Below, piece by piece: positions 1 to 9,245 of a stretch of DNA of 64,000 bases. This DNA is from Martelella mediterranea (GTDB lineage Bacteria > Pseudomonadota > Alphaproteobacteria > Rhizobiales > Rhizobiaceae), in NCBI GenBank assembly GCA_003001975.1, contig PVUG01000002.1:248001-312000 (forward strand). The letters are read 5' to 3'. The position numbers were made by a program, and so were the translations under genes. Numbering within the stretch: position 1 is the first letter of the stretch; each line of letters begins with the position of its first letter. The notes under the pieces were generated by a model. The model saw only the letters and a list, made by a program, of their open reading frames with translations, ran no database searches and had not been told where the DNA came from.

Positions 1-240
1 AAGGACGGGCGGCGGCGCATGGCACCGCCCGCCACCTTGCGGACGCCTCTCCTGCCATTCGGCATCCCCCTCGGGCCCGGCCCGAGGGGCCACAGGGCAG
101 CGGCTCAAGGATATGCGGGCCACACCCGGACATGGCTTTGAGCGGATTTCGAGCTTTCCAGCCGCTGAGGGGTTATAAAGAGCGGCATCCGCCTTTCGGA
201 TCTCCGATCCCGATACCTGCACGACAGACCGGACAGAAAT
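1..240. other. Left-edge non-coding stretch
   Basis: No convincing gene is visible here; short open frames end by about position 145 and resemble nothing known. A GC-rich inverted repeat, CCCCTCGGG/CCCGAGGGG at 67-89, could be the 3' stem of a gene ending just left of the window, but it has no T-run. The region probably separates an upstream ABC-transporter gene from the permease gene starting at 241; that is inference. Confidence 0.4.
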
Positions 241-963
241 TTGGAACAACTGACAGGATTTCAGCTTCTTGCCTTGTCACCGCCCGGATGGGGCGGTGCA
301 CTTCTGCGAGGGCTCGTCACCTCGCTTGAGGTTGCAGCCGGTGGCTTCGCGCTCGGTCAGGTGATCGGCATTCTCGGTTCGGCCGGCAAGCTCTACGGCG
401 GGCCGGTCATCAGGGACCTTATGGAAATCTACACCACGGTGGTGCGCGCCATTCCCGAACTGGTGCTGATCGTCCTGCTCTATTATGCGGGCACCGCCGC
501 GCTCAACAATCTGATGACGGCCCTTGGCTTTTCCTCTGTCGATATCTCCGGCATGCTGGCCGGCATTCTCGTTATCGGGCTCGTTCAGGGCGCTTATTCC
601 ACCGAGGTTCTGCGCGGCGCCATCCTTGCCATTCCACCGGGGCAGATCGAGGCGGGCCGGGCCTATGGCATGCCGCCGGCCATGATCATGCGGCGGATCA
701 CCCTGCCGGCCATGCTGCCGCACGCTATTCCGGGCCTTGCCAATCTCTGGCTGGTGACCACCAAGGATACCGCGCTGCTGGCCGTTGTCGGCTTCACCGA
801 ACTGACGCTGGCCACCCGGCAGGCTGCCGGTGTGACCCACGAATATTTCCTGTTCTTCTCCGCCGCCGGTGTGCTTTATCTCGCCGTCACGCTGATTTCC
901 AATGTCCTGCTCCAGCTCCTTGAACGCCGCGCCAGCCGTGGCATGAAGAGGAGGCAGACGTGA
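241..963 (+). CDS. Polar amino acid ABC transporter permease (HisQ/OccQ-like)
   Basis: Inner-membrane permease of 240 aa, the usual size for HisQ/ArtQ/OccQ proteins that import histidine, arginine or opines with a partner permease. It has several hydrophobic helices. The cytoplasmic EAA loop is at about residues 122-160 (RGAILAIPPGQIEAGRAYGM, then RRITLPAMLP) and contacts the ATPase. The start is a TTG codon at 241. The gene overlaps the next permease by 4 bases (GTGA), so they are translationally coupled. The binding-protein and ATPase genes are not in the window and probably lie to the left. The substrate cannot be named from sequence alone. Confidence 0.9.
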   Translation: MEQLTGFQLLALSPPGWGGALLRGLVTSLEVAAGGFALGQVIGILGSAGKLYGGPVIRDLMEIYTTVVRAIPELVLIVLLYYAGTAALNNLMTALGFSSVDISGMLAGILVIGLVQGAYSTEVLRGAILAIPPGQIEAGRAYGMPPAMIMRRITLPAMLPHAIPGLANLWLVTTKDTALLAVVGFTELTLATRQAAGVTHEYFLFFSAAGVLYLAVTLISNVLLQLLERRASRGMKRRQT

Positions 964-1787
964 GCGAACAGCCCGACGACCTCGCCGGCATCGAAACGCC
1001 GCCGCCGCTGCCGAAATTCTCGGCCCTGCTGCGCCCGCACAGGATCGCGATCATGGCTGTGGCGCTGGCTCTGCTTGCGCTGATGGCCGTAAAGATGCGC
1101 TGGGACTGGCTGCCGCAATATGCAGACATGCTGCTGGCCGGGCTCTGGGTGACCATCCTGCTGCTGGTCTCCTCCACCGTGCTCGGTTTTCTGATGGCCG
1201 TGCCGCTCGGCCTGGTACAGGTCACCGGGCCGCGCATTCTGTCCTGGCCGGCGCGGATTTTCTGCACGGTCATCCGCGGCACGCCGCTGCTGTTGCAGCT
1301 CTGGCTGCTGTATTACGGGCTTGGCTCGCTGTTTCCCGGCATTCCGGAAATCCGCCACTCCTTCCTGTGGCCTTATTTGCGCGAGGCATGGCCATACGGG
1401 CTTCTGGCGCTGACGCTTTCCTATGCCGGGTATGAAGGCGAGGTGATGCGCGGCGCCTTTGCCGGAGTACCCCACGGCGAGCTCGAGGCCGCCCGCGCCT
1501 ATGGCATGGGTCGCTGGAAGGTGCTGACCCGGATATGGCTGCCGCGCGCGCTGCACCGGGCCTTGCCCACCCTTGCGGGTGAAACCGTGGTCCAGCTCAA
1601 ATCCACACCGCTGGTCGCCACCATCACCGTCATCGATCTTTATGCCGTTGTTGGCGACATCCGCCAGTCGACTTACCTCACCTATGAGCCACTGCTGTTT
1701 CTCGCCTTCCTCTACCTCTGCCTGACCGGCATTCTGGTGACGGTCTTCCGTCATTTTGAAAAGAAGATACCGTCGCGGGGCACCTGA
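960..1787 (+). CDS. Polar amino acid ABC transporter permease (HisM-like)
   Basis: Second permease of the same importer, 275 aa. It has a longer cytoplasmic N-terminus (about 30 residues rich in Pro and acidic residues) before the first membrane helix. The EAA loop is at about residues 163-200 (MRGAFAGVPHGELEAARAYGM, then RIWLPRALHRALP). It starts with GTG inside the stop of the preceding gene. It ends 36 bases before the convergent hydrolase gene. HisM/HisQ-type permeases work as a heterodimer, which the four-base overlap of the two genes fits. The name follows the family; the substrate is unknown. Confidence 0.9.
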   Translation: MSEQPDDLAGIETPPPLPKFSALLRPHRIAIMAVALALLALMAVKMRWDWLPQYADMLLAGLWVTILLLVSSTVLGFLMAVPLGLVQVTGPRILSWPARIFCTVIRGTPLLLQLWLLYYGLGSLFPGIPEIRHSFLWPYLREAWPYGLLALTLSYAGYEGEVMRGAFAGVPHGELEAARAYGMGRWKVLTRIWLPRALHRALPTLAGETVVQLKSTPLVATITVIDLYAVVGDIRQSTYLTYEPLLFLAFLYLCLTGILVTVFRHFEKKIPSRGT

Positions 1788-1823
1788 GCACCTCGCGAAC
1801 GGTTCCAGAATGGGGCGAATGCG

Positions 1824-2756
1824 TCAGAGCCCGGCAAATTCCGTTATGGCGTCGATAATCTGCGCATGAACGTCAGCGCGATCAGCGCCCTCAGGGTCGT
1901 CACAGACCGGATCGTCCTGTTCCTCCGCCAAAAGGGCCGCACCCGCGGGTTTGCATTCGGCCAGAAAGGTGAAGTGATGCGCGGGCGCGATCACGACACG
2001 CGCGGCATCCGGCAGGCGCGGAACAAGATTGCTGCCCTTTGCGGAAACATCTGCCGCCTTCATCAGGTTCTTCTCTCCGAGATTGATCACCAGAACCGGA
2101 CGCTTCATCGCCGCAATGCTGTCTGCCGTCGCCGCATAGGTGAAGCCGGGATCGATGGCGATGACGCTCTTCACCCGCTCATCGCGGCCATCGGCCGAAA
2201 ACCCTTCCGGCAGACGGTCAAGGTCGAGATTGCCCTTGCCCATGAAAACGCAGTCGAGTTGAGCCGGGCTTGCACGGCAATAATCGGCAAACGCCGAGCC
2301 ATCGAACCGCAGACCGCCGAGATTGAGCGCCGTACCGCCGCCCAGAGAAAACCCGATGGCCGTGATCGCGGAACGGTCGACATGCGGGCCCAGGACCGGA
2401 TCGGCCAGAAGGTTATCGAGTGCGGCCGAAAGATCGCCGGCGCGCCGGTCCAGAACGGCAGAGGCACGCGGCGAGGAATCGCCCGTCGTGCTGCCCGGAT
2501 GATTGACCGCCAGCACCATGGCGCCCTTTTCCGCCAGAGCCGCAATCAGCCAGGCGCTGTTGTCCATATTACCGCCGGAGCCATGGGAGAAGAGAAACAG
2601 CGGAAATTTGCCATCGGCAATCCGCGCGCCCATCAGGCCGGACGTGCCTTCAAAGACAGCATTGCCGCCGACAATGCCGCGATAGCTCCTGATTTTCGCC
2701 GGATACCAGAGCGTTGCCGCCAGCGGCGCCGGGCGCTTAGCACTTTCAACAGTCAT
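1824..2756 (-). CDS. Alpha/beta hydrolase, dienelactone-hydrolase/PAF-acetylhydrolase-like
   Basis: 310-aa serine hydrolase reading. The nucleophile elbow is GFSLGG (about residues 135-140), an oxyanion-type segment LFLFSHGSGG lies near residue 53, and a late His (APAHHFTF) could complete a Ser-Asp-His triad. Such proteins are normally secreted, but this frame lacks a signal peptide. A good signal-peptide ORF with its own ribosome-binding site lies directly upstream in another frame (2753-2854). The two overlap as ATGA, and the bases before the ATG would read ...GYERMTV in this frame. That looks like one gene broken by a one-base deletion. The substrate is unknown. Confidence 0.75.
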   Translation of the reverse strand: MTVESAKRPAPLAATLWYPAKIRSYRGIVGGNAVFEGTSGLMGARIADGKFPLFLFSHGSGGNMDNSAWLIAALAEKGAMVLAVNHPGSTTGDSSPRASAVLDRRAGDLSAALDNLLADPVLGPHVDRSAITAIGFSLGGGTALNLGGLRFDGSAFADYCRASPAQLDCVFMGKGNLDLDRLPEGFSADGRDERVKSVIAIDPGFTYAATADSIAAMKRPVLVINLGEKNLMKAADVSAKGSNLVPRLPDAARVVIAPAHHFTFLAECKPAGAALLAEEQDDPVCDDPEGADRADVHAQIIDAITEFAGL

Positions 2757-2854
2757 GCGTTCATAGCCGGCAGCAGGTTTTCGGAGGCAAGAGCGGGCAT
2801 GGCGAGCGCAACAATGCCGACAAGACCGACAAGGGAAAGAATAAGCCGTTTCAT
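2753..2854 (-). CDS. Signal-peptide ORF, out of frame with the downstream hydrolase
   Basis: 33-codon ORF that starts ATGAAACGG after AAAGGTATCATTG. It encodes a textbook Sec signal: MKRLILSLVG start, a hydrophobic core and an AMPALA|SE cleavage site. It stops at TGA within the ATGA that begins the hydrolase reading. By itself it would make a useless leader, so it is most likely the true 5' end of the hydrolase gene, separated by a -1 change (sequencing error or mutation) near 2760-2770. The alternative is a translationally coupled leader peptide, which I consider less likely. Confidence 0.6.
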   Translation of the reverse strand: MKRLILSLVGLVGIVALAMPALASENLLPAMNA

Positions 2855-2986
2855 CAATGATACCTTTTGGTTGGTTCGAGACGGCCTTTGGTGATGTTTT
2901 TCAGCGCAGCCGGCGTCCTGTTTCCGGTTTCAGGTCGCCCGGAACCGTTTTTTGGACTATCGGAGGGCATATCGAGAGGTGAAGAT

Positions 2987-3988
2987 ATGCTGGTCCTTCC
3001 GGTTCCACTGGTCACTGCGCTGGTGCTGGGTTTCATGGTGTTGCGCATGCTTGCGGGCGAACGGCGGCCGCTGGCAATTGCCGTTCTGCTTTCCGCCTGC
3101 GCGCTTCAGGGGCTGATCGTCGCACTGGTGCAGTACTACAATGTTGCGTTTCTGCGCCCGGTGCAGCCAGTGACGGCAAGCTTCGTGCCGGTGCTGGCCT
3201 GGCTTGCCTTCCGCTCGTCCTTCATCGAGCCGCTGCGCCCGCGGCGGGACTTTATCCATCTGGCCGCACCTGCCTTCACCCTGTTTTGCGTGGTGTTTGC
3301 CGCTGCAACGGTCGACGCGATCATTCCGCTGATATTCCTTTGCTATGGCCTGCGCATATTGCTGGCGCTGAAGACCGGCGGCGATGCCCTGCCGCTTGCC
3401 CGGCTGGAAGCAGGCCGCCAACCGCAGTGGCTGTGGGCCGGCATTGCCGCAAGTCTGATCATCTCCGCTGTCAGCGACACCCTGATTGCCTATGTCATTT
3501 TTGCAGGCGCGCCATCGCTCAAACCGTTGATCGTCAGCGTTTTCACCTCAGCCGGACTTCTGGCGGCAGGACTTTTAAGCCTTTCACCGAATGCCTTCGG
3601 CGAAGGCGAGCCGAAAGACCCCATCCGTGCCGCGCCGGCAGAAGCAACGGAGGATGATGCCGCGATCATGACCCGGCTTGATACGCTGCTGTCAGGCGAG
3701 ATGCTTTATCTCGACCCATCGCTGACGCTGGCCCGCCTTTCCCGCAGGCTTTCGATACCGGCAAAAACGCTGTCGGCCGCCGTCAATCGCGTCACCGGCG
3801 ACAACGTCTCGCGCCATATCAACCGCTTCCGCATTGACCACGCCTGTGAGCGCCTGAAGACCGGCGACAACGTCACCGCCGCCATGCTTGCAAGCGGCTT
3901 CAACACCAAGTCGAATTTCAATCGTGAATTTACCCGCGTAACCGGAAAAAGCCCGACGGCATGGCTGAAGGCAAGACAGACGGATTGA
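2987..3988 (+). CDS. Membrane-embedded AraC-family transcriptional regulator
   Basis: 333 aa. The first ~200 residues are hydrophobic with about six or seven predicted membrane helices. After a linker rich in Pro, Ala and Glu comes a C-terminal AraC double helix-turn-helix (about residues 230-330). Its second helix-turn-helix includes AAMLASGFNTKSNFNREFTRVTGKSP, matching the family pattern of SGF...FnReFkr.tG.sP. I chose ATG 2987 because GAGAGGTGAAG precedes it; a TTG at 2867 would add 40 poor-quality residues overlapping the divergent gene's leader. It is divergent from the hydrolase, which it may control in response to an envelope or membrane signal (inference). Confidence 0.8.
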   Translation: MLVLPVPLVTALVLGFMVLRMLAGERRPLAIAVLLSACALQGLIVALVQYYNVAFLRPVQPVTASFVPVLAWLAFRSSFIEPLRPRRDFIHLAAPAFTLFCVVFAAATVDAIIPLIFLCYGLRILLALKTGGDALPLARLEAGRQPQWLWAGIAASLIISAVSDTLIAYVIFAGAPSLKPLIVSVFTSAGLLAAGLLSLSPNAFGEGEPKDPIRAAPAEATEDDAAIMTRLDTLLSGEMLYLDPSLTLARLSRRLSIPAKTLSAAVNRVTGDNVSRHINRFRIDHACERLKTGDNVTAAMLASGFNTKSNFNREFTRVTGKSPTAWLKARQTD

Positions 3989-4006
3989 AATACGGCGGCC
4001 TGAGCT

Positions 4007-5101
4007 TTAGTCCACGATTGCAACGGACTTGATCTGCGCGGAAACCGGCTTTCCCGGTTCCAGGGCGAGCGCCGCGGCAGAACGGGCCGTCAGCCTCGCA
4101 ATCAGCGGCGTGCCGCCGACATCGACCTTTACCGCCACAACGGCGGGGTGATCACCATCGGCAATCTCCAGCACTTTTGCCGGCAGATGATTGACGATGG
4201 AGACATTGCGTGACGGTGCAAGCGCCAGCGAAACGTCGCGCGCCAGCACCATGACCCTGACCATTTCACCGACAGGCTTTTTCGGGTCCCGCACCCAGAG
4301 CGAGCCACCGGCAAAGGCGACGCGCGCAAGGTGCCATTTGCTGTCGATCTCGATAATCCTTGCATCGATCGCCACGCCGGCCCCCTCCTCCCGGCGGATC
4401 GGCAGGTCAAGGCGGGCCAGTGTTTCGGTCAGCGGGCCGGAGGCAAGGATGCGGCCGTTTTCCAGCACCGCGATATGATCGGCCAGCCGGGCAACTTCGT
4501 TCGGCGCATGGGTTACATAGAGAACCGGAATGGAAAGCGTTTTTCTCAGACCGTCCAGATAGGGCAGGATCTCGCGCTTGGCTTCGAAGTCGAGCGCAGA
4601 CAGCGGCTCATCCATCAACAGCAGTTTGGGCGCGGTCAGAAGCGCGCGGCCAATAGCCACCCGCTGCCGCTCACCGCCGGAAAGCTTCCGCGGCGCGCGT
4701 TCAAGAAGATGATCGATGCCGAGCAGCGAAACCAGTTGATCGAAACGGCCCTTCGCAACATTTCGCTCGGTCCGGCCAAGCCGTTTCAGGCCGAAAACCA
4801 GATTGTCGTGAACGGACAGATGCGGAAACAGATTGGCCTGCTGGAAGACGTAACCGACCGCGCGGCGGTGCGGCGGCAGAAAGGTCGTCCCGTCCTGCCA
4901 GACCTCGCCATCAATGGCAAAATGGCCGGTCTGAAGACGGTTCAACCCTGCAAAGCAGCGCAAAAGCGAGGTCTTGCCACAACCGGACGCCCCGAACAGC
5001 GCGGTTATGCCATTGACCGGAAAATTGAGGTCCACATCAAGCTTGAAGGCGCCGAGATGCCCCTCGAAGCGGGCGGCAAGGCCTGTTTCGCGCGCACTCA
5101 T
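4007..5101 (-). CDS. modC: Molybdate ABC transporter ATP-binding protein
   Basis: 364-aa ATPase that powers molybdate import. Walker A is GASGCGKT (about residues 38-45), the signature is LSGGERQR (about 134) and Walker B is [12 protein letters not shown] (about 154). The last ~130 residues hold a TOBE/Mop-type oxyanion-binding domain, which distinguishes ModC from other importers. The start at 5101 overlaps the modB stop (ATGA); a longer frame to 5203 would run inside modB and is rejected. It is the last gene of modEABC and ends 18 bases from the convergent AraC gene. Confidence 0.95.
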   Translation of the reverse strand: MSARETGLAARFEGHLGAFKLDVDLNFPVNGITALFGASGCGKTSLLRCFAGLNRLQTGHFAIDGEVWQDGTTFLPPHRRAVGYVFQQANLFPHLSVHDNLVFGLKRLGRTERNVAKGRFDQLVSLLGIDHLLERAPRKLSGGERQRVAIGRALLTAPKLLLMDEPLSALDFEAKREILPYLDGLRKTLSIPVLYVTHAPNEVARLADHIAVLENGRILASGPLTETLARLDLPIRREEGAGVAIDARIIEIDSKWHLARVAFAGGSLWVRDPKKPVGEMVRVMVLARDVSLALAPSRNVSIVNHLPAKVLEIADGDHPAVVAVKVDVGGTPLIARLTARSAAALALEPGKPVSAQIKSVAIVD

Positions 5102-5763
5102 GTCAGCCTGCTCCGCATGCGCCGCTCTATCAGCATCATCGACAGGATGACGATAAAGGAAAACACCACCATGCCGCCGGCCAGCACATGCGCCTTGCCC
5201 CATTGCAGGGTCTCGACATAATCGTAGATCGCCACCGACAGAACCTTGGTTTCGCCCGGAATATTGCCGCCAATCATCAGAACGACCCCGAACTCGCCGA
5301 CCGTATGGGCAAAGCCGAGGATGGCGCCGGTGAGGATGCCCGGCCGTGCCAGCGGCAGCGCAACGGTGAAGAACCGGTCAAGCGGGGAGGACCGCAAGGT
5401 TGCCGCCGCTTCCAGCGGCTCCTCGCCAAAGGCTTCAAACGCATTGCGGATCGGCTGAACGGCAAAGGGCAGCGAATAGATCACCGAACCGACGACAAGA
5501 CCGGTGAAGGTGAACGGCAGCGTGAAGCCGACAACCGATTTGATCGCCTGGCCAAGCGGGCTTTGCGGGCCAAGCGACAGCAGCAGATAAAAACCCAGAA
5601 CCGTCGGCGGCAGCACCAGCGGCAGGGAAACGATGGCCCCGACCGCTTCCTTCCACCAGGCTTTCGAACGGGCCAGCCACCAGGCAATCGGGATCCCGAC
5701 CACCATCAGCAAAATGGTGGTCAGGATTGCAAGTTTCAGGGTGAGAAAGACAGCTTCAGCCAT
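5098..5763 (-). CDS. modB: Molybdate ABC transporter permease
   Basis: 221-aa inner-membrane protein with about five helices. The permease EAA loop ([25 protein letters not shown], about residues 120-145) is followed by [21 protein letters not shown], a stretch characteristic of ModB. It carries molybdate from ModA into the cytoplasm, driven by ModC. It begins 44 bases after the modA stop and ends in a four-base overlap with modC. Confidence 0.95.
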   Translation of the reverse strand: MAEAVFLTLKLAILTTILLMVVGIPIAWWLARSKAWWKEAVGAIVSLPLVLPPTVLGFYLLLSLGPQSPLGQAIKSVVGFTLPFTFTGLVVGSVIYSLPFAVQPIRNAFEAFGEEPLEAAATLRSSPLDRFFTVALPLARPGILTGAILGFAHTVGEFGVVLMIGGNIPGETKVLSVAIYDYVETLQWGKAHVLAGGMVVFSFIVILSMMLIERRMRSRLT

Positions 5764-5807
5764 CAGGTTCCGGATTTTCCTGTCTGCGTCATGTGCCGGT
5801 TGAGGCC

Positions 5808-6557
5808 CTATTCAACCGCATAGCCATAACCTTCGATGATCGCGGTGGCCTTGTCACCCTTCAGAAAATCGAGAAAGGCCTTTGCGACATCATCGTCGGC
5901 ACCGGCGTTGGTCAGAACACCGTCCTGACGAATCGGCTCATAAAGCTCCGCCGGCACCACCCATTGTGAACCGCTGTCACCGCCGATTACCTGAGACAGG
6001 GCAACAAAGCCCAGTTCTGCATTGCCGGTGGCGACGAACTGGAAGGTCTGCGAAATGCTGTCGCCCTGCACCAGCTTCGGCTGAAGCGCATCATAAACAT
6101 CAAGCGACGTCATGGTTTCGACAGCGGCAGCCCCATAAGGCGCGGCAGCGGGATTGGCGATGGCAAGCTTGCTGAAACTGTCGGGCGCGTTCAACACCGC
6201 GCCGTTATCGTCCACGAGGTCCGCATCTTCGCTGAACAGGACCAGCTTGCCGATGGCATAGGTGAATTCACTGCCCTCGACAGCAAAACCTTCATCGACT
6301 GCCTTTTTCGCGCGCGCCTGATCGGCGGCCAGAAAAACGCTGAACGGTGCGCCATTGGCAATCTGGGCATAGAGCTTGCCGGTAGAGCCGAAAGACAGAA
6401 GCACCGTATCGCCGGTTTCCTCCGTGAAGGCGGCTGCGATATCCTTGGCCGCATTGGTAAAGTTGGCGGCAACGGCCACATTGGTTTCGGCAGCACCGGC
6501 AAAGCCTGCAGGAAGAACAGCGAGCGCGGCGGCCAACAATGCGTATACGGGTTTCAT
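5808..6557 (-). CDS. modA: Periplasmic molybdate-binding protein
   Basis: 249 aa with a Sec signal peptide ([16 protein letters not shown]...GAAE). It is a type II periplasmic binding protein with typical ModA stretches: [18 protein letters not shown] near the N-terminus, [12 protein letters not shown] (oxyanion-binding Ser), [11 protein letters not shown] and a late [15 protein letters not shown] chose ATG 6557, which has GGTGAGGA just before it; a further start seven codons upstream would dilute the signal peptide. It lies between modE and modB in one operon. Confidence 0.95.
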   Translation of the reverse strand: MKPVYALLAAALAVLPAGFAGAAETNVAVAANFTNAAKDIAAAFTEETGDTVLLSFGSTGKLYAQIANGAPFSVFLAADQARAKKAVDEGFAVEGSEFTYAIGKLVLFSEDADLVDDNGAVLNAPDSFSKLAIANPAAAPYGAAAVETMTSLDVYDALQPKLVQGDSISQTFQFVATGNAELGFVALSQVIGGDSGSQWVVPAELYEPIRQDGVLTNAGADDDVAKAFLDFLKGDKATAIIEGYGYAVE

Positions 6558-6593
6558 GGGGTCCTCACCTTGTTGCAAGTTACGTTTTATTCC

Positions 6594-7400
6594 TCAGCCC
6601 AGCGCCAGAATGATCTGGGAGGCCTTGATCAGGGCTGTCATCTGTTTGCCGGGGGCAATATCCATCGCTTCCGCGCTCTTGCCGGTGATGATGGCGCACA
6701 GCGTCTTGCCGCCGCCAATATCGAGCACAACCTCGGCGTTGACGGCGCCGGGTTCCACCGACACCACCGTGCCGGTGATCCGGTTGCGAGCCGATGACAC
6801 GACATTGTCGCCGCCCTCCAGCAGTATCGGTGTCGATGCCTTGATCAAGGCATAGGCTTCGACCCCGGGCTCAAGAGCGAGATTGGCAACACTTGCCTCC
6901 GTGACGATCACGGCCAGCGTGACATCGGGAGCGATTTTCAGCAGGATTTCGGCATTGACGGCGCCGTGGGACACGGCCTCGACAACGCCATGATAGCAAT
7001 TGCGGGCGCTGGTTCGCATGAACGGGCTCCCAAACATGTTGTCGACGGAAAGGGCAAGGCCGGGATTGGCGGAGATGACGGTTTCCAGCCGTGCCGTCAC
7101 CTCACCGAGTGCTGCCGTCAGCTGCCGGTGAACGGCAAGCGCACGCCTGCCCTCCTCCGTTACTTCGGTTCCGCCGCCGCTGGCGCCGCCCGCCCGTTTG
7201 ACGATCAACGGCCGCGGAAACAGGTTGTTCATGGCATTCACCGCATCCCACGCGCCCTTGTAGGAAAAGCCCGTGGCCTTTGCGGCAGCGGAAATCGAAC
7301 CGAGACGATCGATCTCCGCAAGAAGCCGGAAACGCGCTTCGCCCGCACGGTCGCCAGCGCTGGTCTCAAATGTCAGTGCCGGAACAAGCCTGCTCATCAT
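6594..7400 (-). CDS. modE: Molybdate-responsive transcriptional regulator ModE
   Basis: 268 aa. The N-terminal winged helix-turn-helix (about residues 15-105) contains LAEIDRLGSISAAAKATGFSYKGAWDAVN, the ModE signature. Two tandem Mop/TOBE repeats follow (about 125-190 and 197-265; each has ...GAVNAEVxLxI... then an IVT/IITxxS element) and bind molybdate or tungstate. ATG 7400 (or the adjacent 7397) follows GAGGA. An earlier ATG at 7436 would place codons across the operator. It heads modEABC, and the Mo box over its promoter indicates autoregulation: Mo-loaded ModE should repress uptake. Confidence 0.95.
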   Translation of the reverse strand: MMSRLVPALTFETSAGDRAGEARFRLLAEIDRLGSISAAAKATGFSYKGAWDAVNAMNNLFPRPLIVKRAGGASGGGTEVTEEGRRALAVHRQLTAALGEVTARLETVISANPGLALSVDNMFGSPFMRTSARNCYHGVVEAVSHGAVNAEILLKIAPDVTLAVIVTEASVANLALEPGVEAYALIKASTPILLEGGDNVVSSARNRITGTVVSVEPGAVNAEVVLDIGGGKTLCAIITGKSAEAMDIAPGKQMTALIKASQIILALG

Positions 7401-7415
7401 CCGGGTCCTCGAACA

Positions 7416-7440
7416 CGTTATGTAGTTAAACTGCATAACG
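7416..7440. promoter_or_regulatory. Mo box (ModE operator)
   Basis: 25-bp near-perfect palindrome. The outer arms are CGTTATG and CATAACG and the inner arms are AGTT and AACT, giving 11 of 12 pairs matched around a central A. This fits the CGTTATN...NATAACG form of ModE-binding sites. It lies 16 bases upstream of the modE start, so binding would block modEABC transcription when molybdate is plentiful. The divergent DUF1254 gene starts 240 bp away, so effects on it are less likely. Confidence 0.85.
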
Positions 7441-7680
7441 TATCAAACGGAAAAATCAACCGTTATCGGGAAACAGCCCCTCTCAAGCAGGTGCAAAAGT
7501 ATCATGCTCAATTTACATGCAATAGTGGTTCACACCATATTTAAAACATATTTCAGGTTGTATAGAGCATCGCGATAGCGCCGCATCAGTCATAACGATA
7601 CGACTTTTCCATGAGTGAAATCGCAGTGGCCGCCGCGCAATGGAAGCGCAGCCCTGGCCCTGAGCGCGAGAGGAAAACCG

Positions 7681-9105
7681 ATGTTCAAGCCCTTCGTCAC
7701 AGGCATTGCGGTTGCAAGCCTTCTTCTCGTCCCAGTCAGCAGCTTTGCCGCCGACAACCCCACCGACACCGCCGCCATCGCCGAAGAGGCGACCGTCTAC
7801 GGCCTGCCGATGGTGGACCTTTACAAGCTGATGTACGATCAGGCGATCGACACGGGCAATTCGCAGTTCAAGGCGCCATTCAACACGCTGCATAATGAAT
7901 CCAACGTGTTCACGCCCACCGATACCTCCATCGTCACCCCCAACAGCGATACCCCCTATTCGGAACTGTGGATGGACCTGCGCGCCGAACCGATGGTGCT
8001 GTGCGTGCCGGAGGTCGACGAGGACCGCTATTACTCGGTGATGCTGACCTCGCTCTACACCTTCAATTTCGGCTATATCGGCTCGCGCGTCACCGGCAAT
8101 GACGCCGCCTGCTACGCCGTCGCCGGCCCCGACTGGAAGGGCGACACGCCGAAGGGCATCGCCAGGGTGTTCCAGTCCGAAACGGAGTTCGCGACCGCGC
8201 TTTACCGCACGCAGCTTTTCAACCCCGCCGATATCGACAACGTCCGAGAAATCCAGACCGGCTACACGGCAGAACCGCTGTCGGCCTTTCTCGGCGCGCC
8301 CGCGCCTGCGGCCCCGCCCGCAATCAACTGGCCGAAAATCGACGATACGTCGGCGAAGGAAAATCCCCTCGGCTATCTCGCCTTCCTGCTCCAGTTCGCG
8401 CCGGCAACCGGCCCGGCCGCCGTCGAACAGCCGCTGCGGGAAAAATTCGCCAGCATCGGCCTTGAAGCCGGCAAGCCGTTCCCGTCGGCAGACGCAAGCG
8501 ATACCGAGTTGTCGGCAATCGATCAGGGCGTCAAGGCTGCCCGCGCCGACATCGCCAAGGCGATCAAGACCATGGGCAAGATTGAGAACGGCTGGAGCGT
8601 GACCACGGACGTTCAGGGCAACCGCGAAGGCTATAACGGCGACTGGGGCCTGCGCGCGGCCGTCGCCGTCACCGGCCTTCTCGCCAATGATACCGCCGAG
8701 GCGGTTTATCCGATCACCAATGTCGATATCGACCTCAACAAGCTCGACGGTGCGAAATCGGCTTACACCATCACCTTCAAACCCGGCGAGCTACCGCCCG
8801 CCCACGCCTTCTGGTCCGTCACCATGTATGACGGCAAGACCCAGCATCTGGTGGCAAACCCGATCGGCCGCTATCTGATCAATTCACCGATGCTGCCCGA
8901 ACTGACGAAGAACGCCGACGGCTCGCTGACCCTCTACATCCAGAAGGATGCGCCGACCGACCCGGCGAAAAAGGCCAACTGGCTGCCCGCACCCGACGGA
9001 CCATTTTACCTCGCGATGCGGATCTACTGGCCGAAACAGGCGGTTCTCGACGGCAACTGGCAACCGCCCGGCATCATCCCCCATGCCATCACCCAGAAGA
9101 GCTGA
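7681..9105 (+). CDS. Secreted DUF1254/DUF1214 protein
   Basis: 474 aa with a clear signal peptide (residues 1-21, cleavage after VSSFA). The N-terminal half matches DUF1254 (ATVYGLPMVDLYK; VTPNSDTPYSELWMDLR; YYSVMLTSLYTFNFGYIGSR). The C-terminal part matches DUF1214 (GLRAAVAVTGLLAND; HAFWSVTMYDGKT; WLPAPDGPFYLAMRIYWP). These domains have no settled biochemical role. ATG 7681 is supported by GAGAGGAAAACCG and by the signal peptide; an upstream ATG at 7615 would bury it. It is monocistronic, ending before the hairpin at 9207-9241. Confidence 0.9.
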   Translation: MFKPFVTGIAVASLLLVPVSSFAADNPTDTAAIAEEATVYGLPMVDLYKLMYDQAIDTGNSQFKAPFNTLHNESNVFTPTDTSIVTPNSDTPYSELWMDLRAEPMVLCVPEVDEDRYYSVMLTSLYTFNFGYIGSRVTGNDAACYAVAGPDWKGDTPKGIARVFQSETEFATALYRTQLFNPADIDNVREIQTGYTAEPLSAFLGAPAPAAPPAINWPKIDDTSAKENPLGYLAFLLQFAPATGPAAVEQPLREKFASIGLEAGKPFPSADASDTELSAIDQGVKAARADIAKAIKTMGKIENGWSVTTDVQGNREGYNGDWGLRAAVAVTGLLANDTAEAVYPITNVDIDLNKLDGAKSAYTITFKPGELPPAHAFWSVTMYDGKTQHLVANPIGRYLINSPMLPELTKNADGSLTLYIQKDAPTDPAKKANWLPAPDGPFYLAMRIYWPKQAVLDGNWQPPGIIPHAITQKS

Positions 9106-9206
9106 CCGTACTGGCGGCCGCCACATCAAGGCGCTGTAAGATGAAAACGCCGGGCAAGCCCCGTTATGCAGGGGATGAAAAGGGGACGCGAGGACGACAA
9201 GCAAGC

Positions 9207-9241
9207 GAAAGGCCGGGCCGCTATTGCGTACCCGGCCTTTC
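9207..9241. terminator. Bidirectional hairpin between convergent genes
   Basis: Perfect 11-bp stem GAAAGGCCGGG/CCCGGCCTTTC with a 13-base loop, between the DUF1254 gene (ends 9105) and the convergent acetyltransferase gene (ends 9246). The T-tract is weak on both strands, but the position fits a shared terminator. Confidence 0.6.
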
Positions 9242-9245
9242 CCGC

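Noticed and set aside
876-1754. Long minus-strand open frame opposite the second ABC permease
   Set aside because: Mirror-image frame of a well-supported membrane protein gene; its composition (Gln, Gly, Arg) is typical of an antisense shadow.
4007-5203. Longer modC reading from 5203
   Set aside because: It would start inside modB; the ATG at 5101 with the ATGA overlap is the better start.
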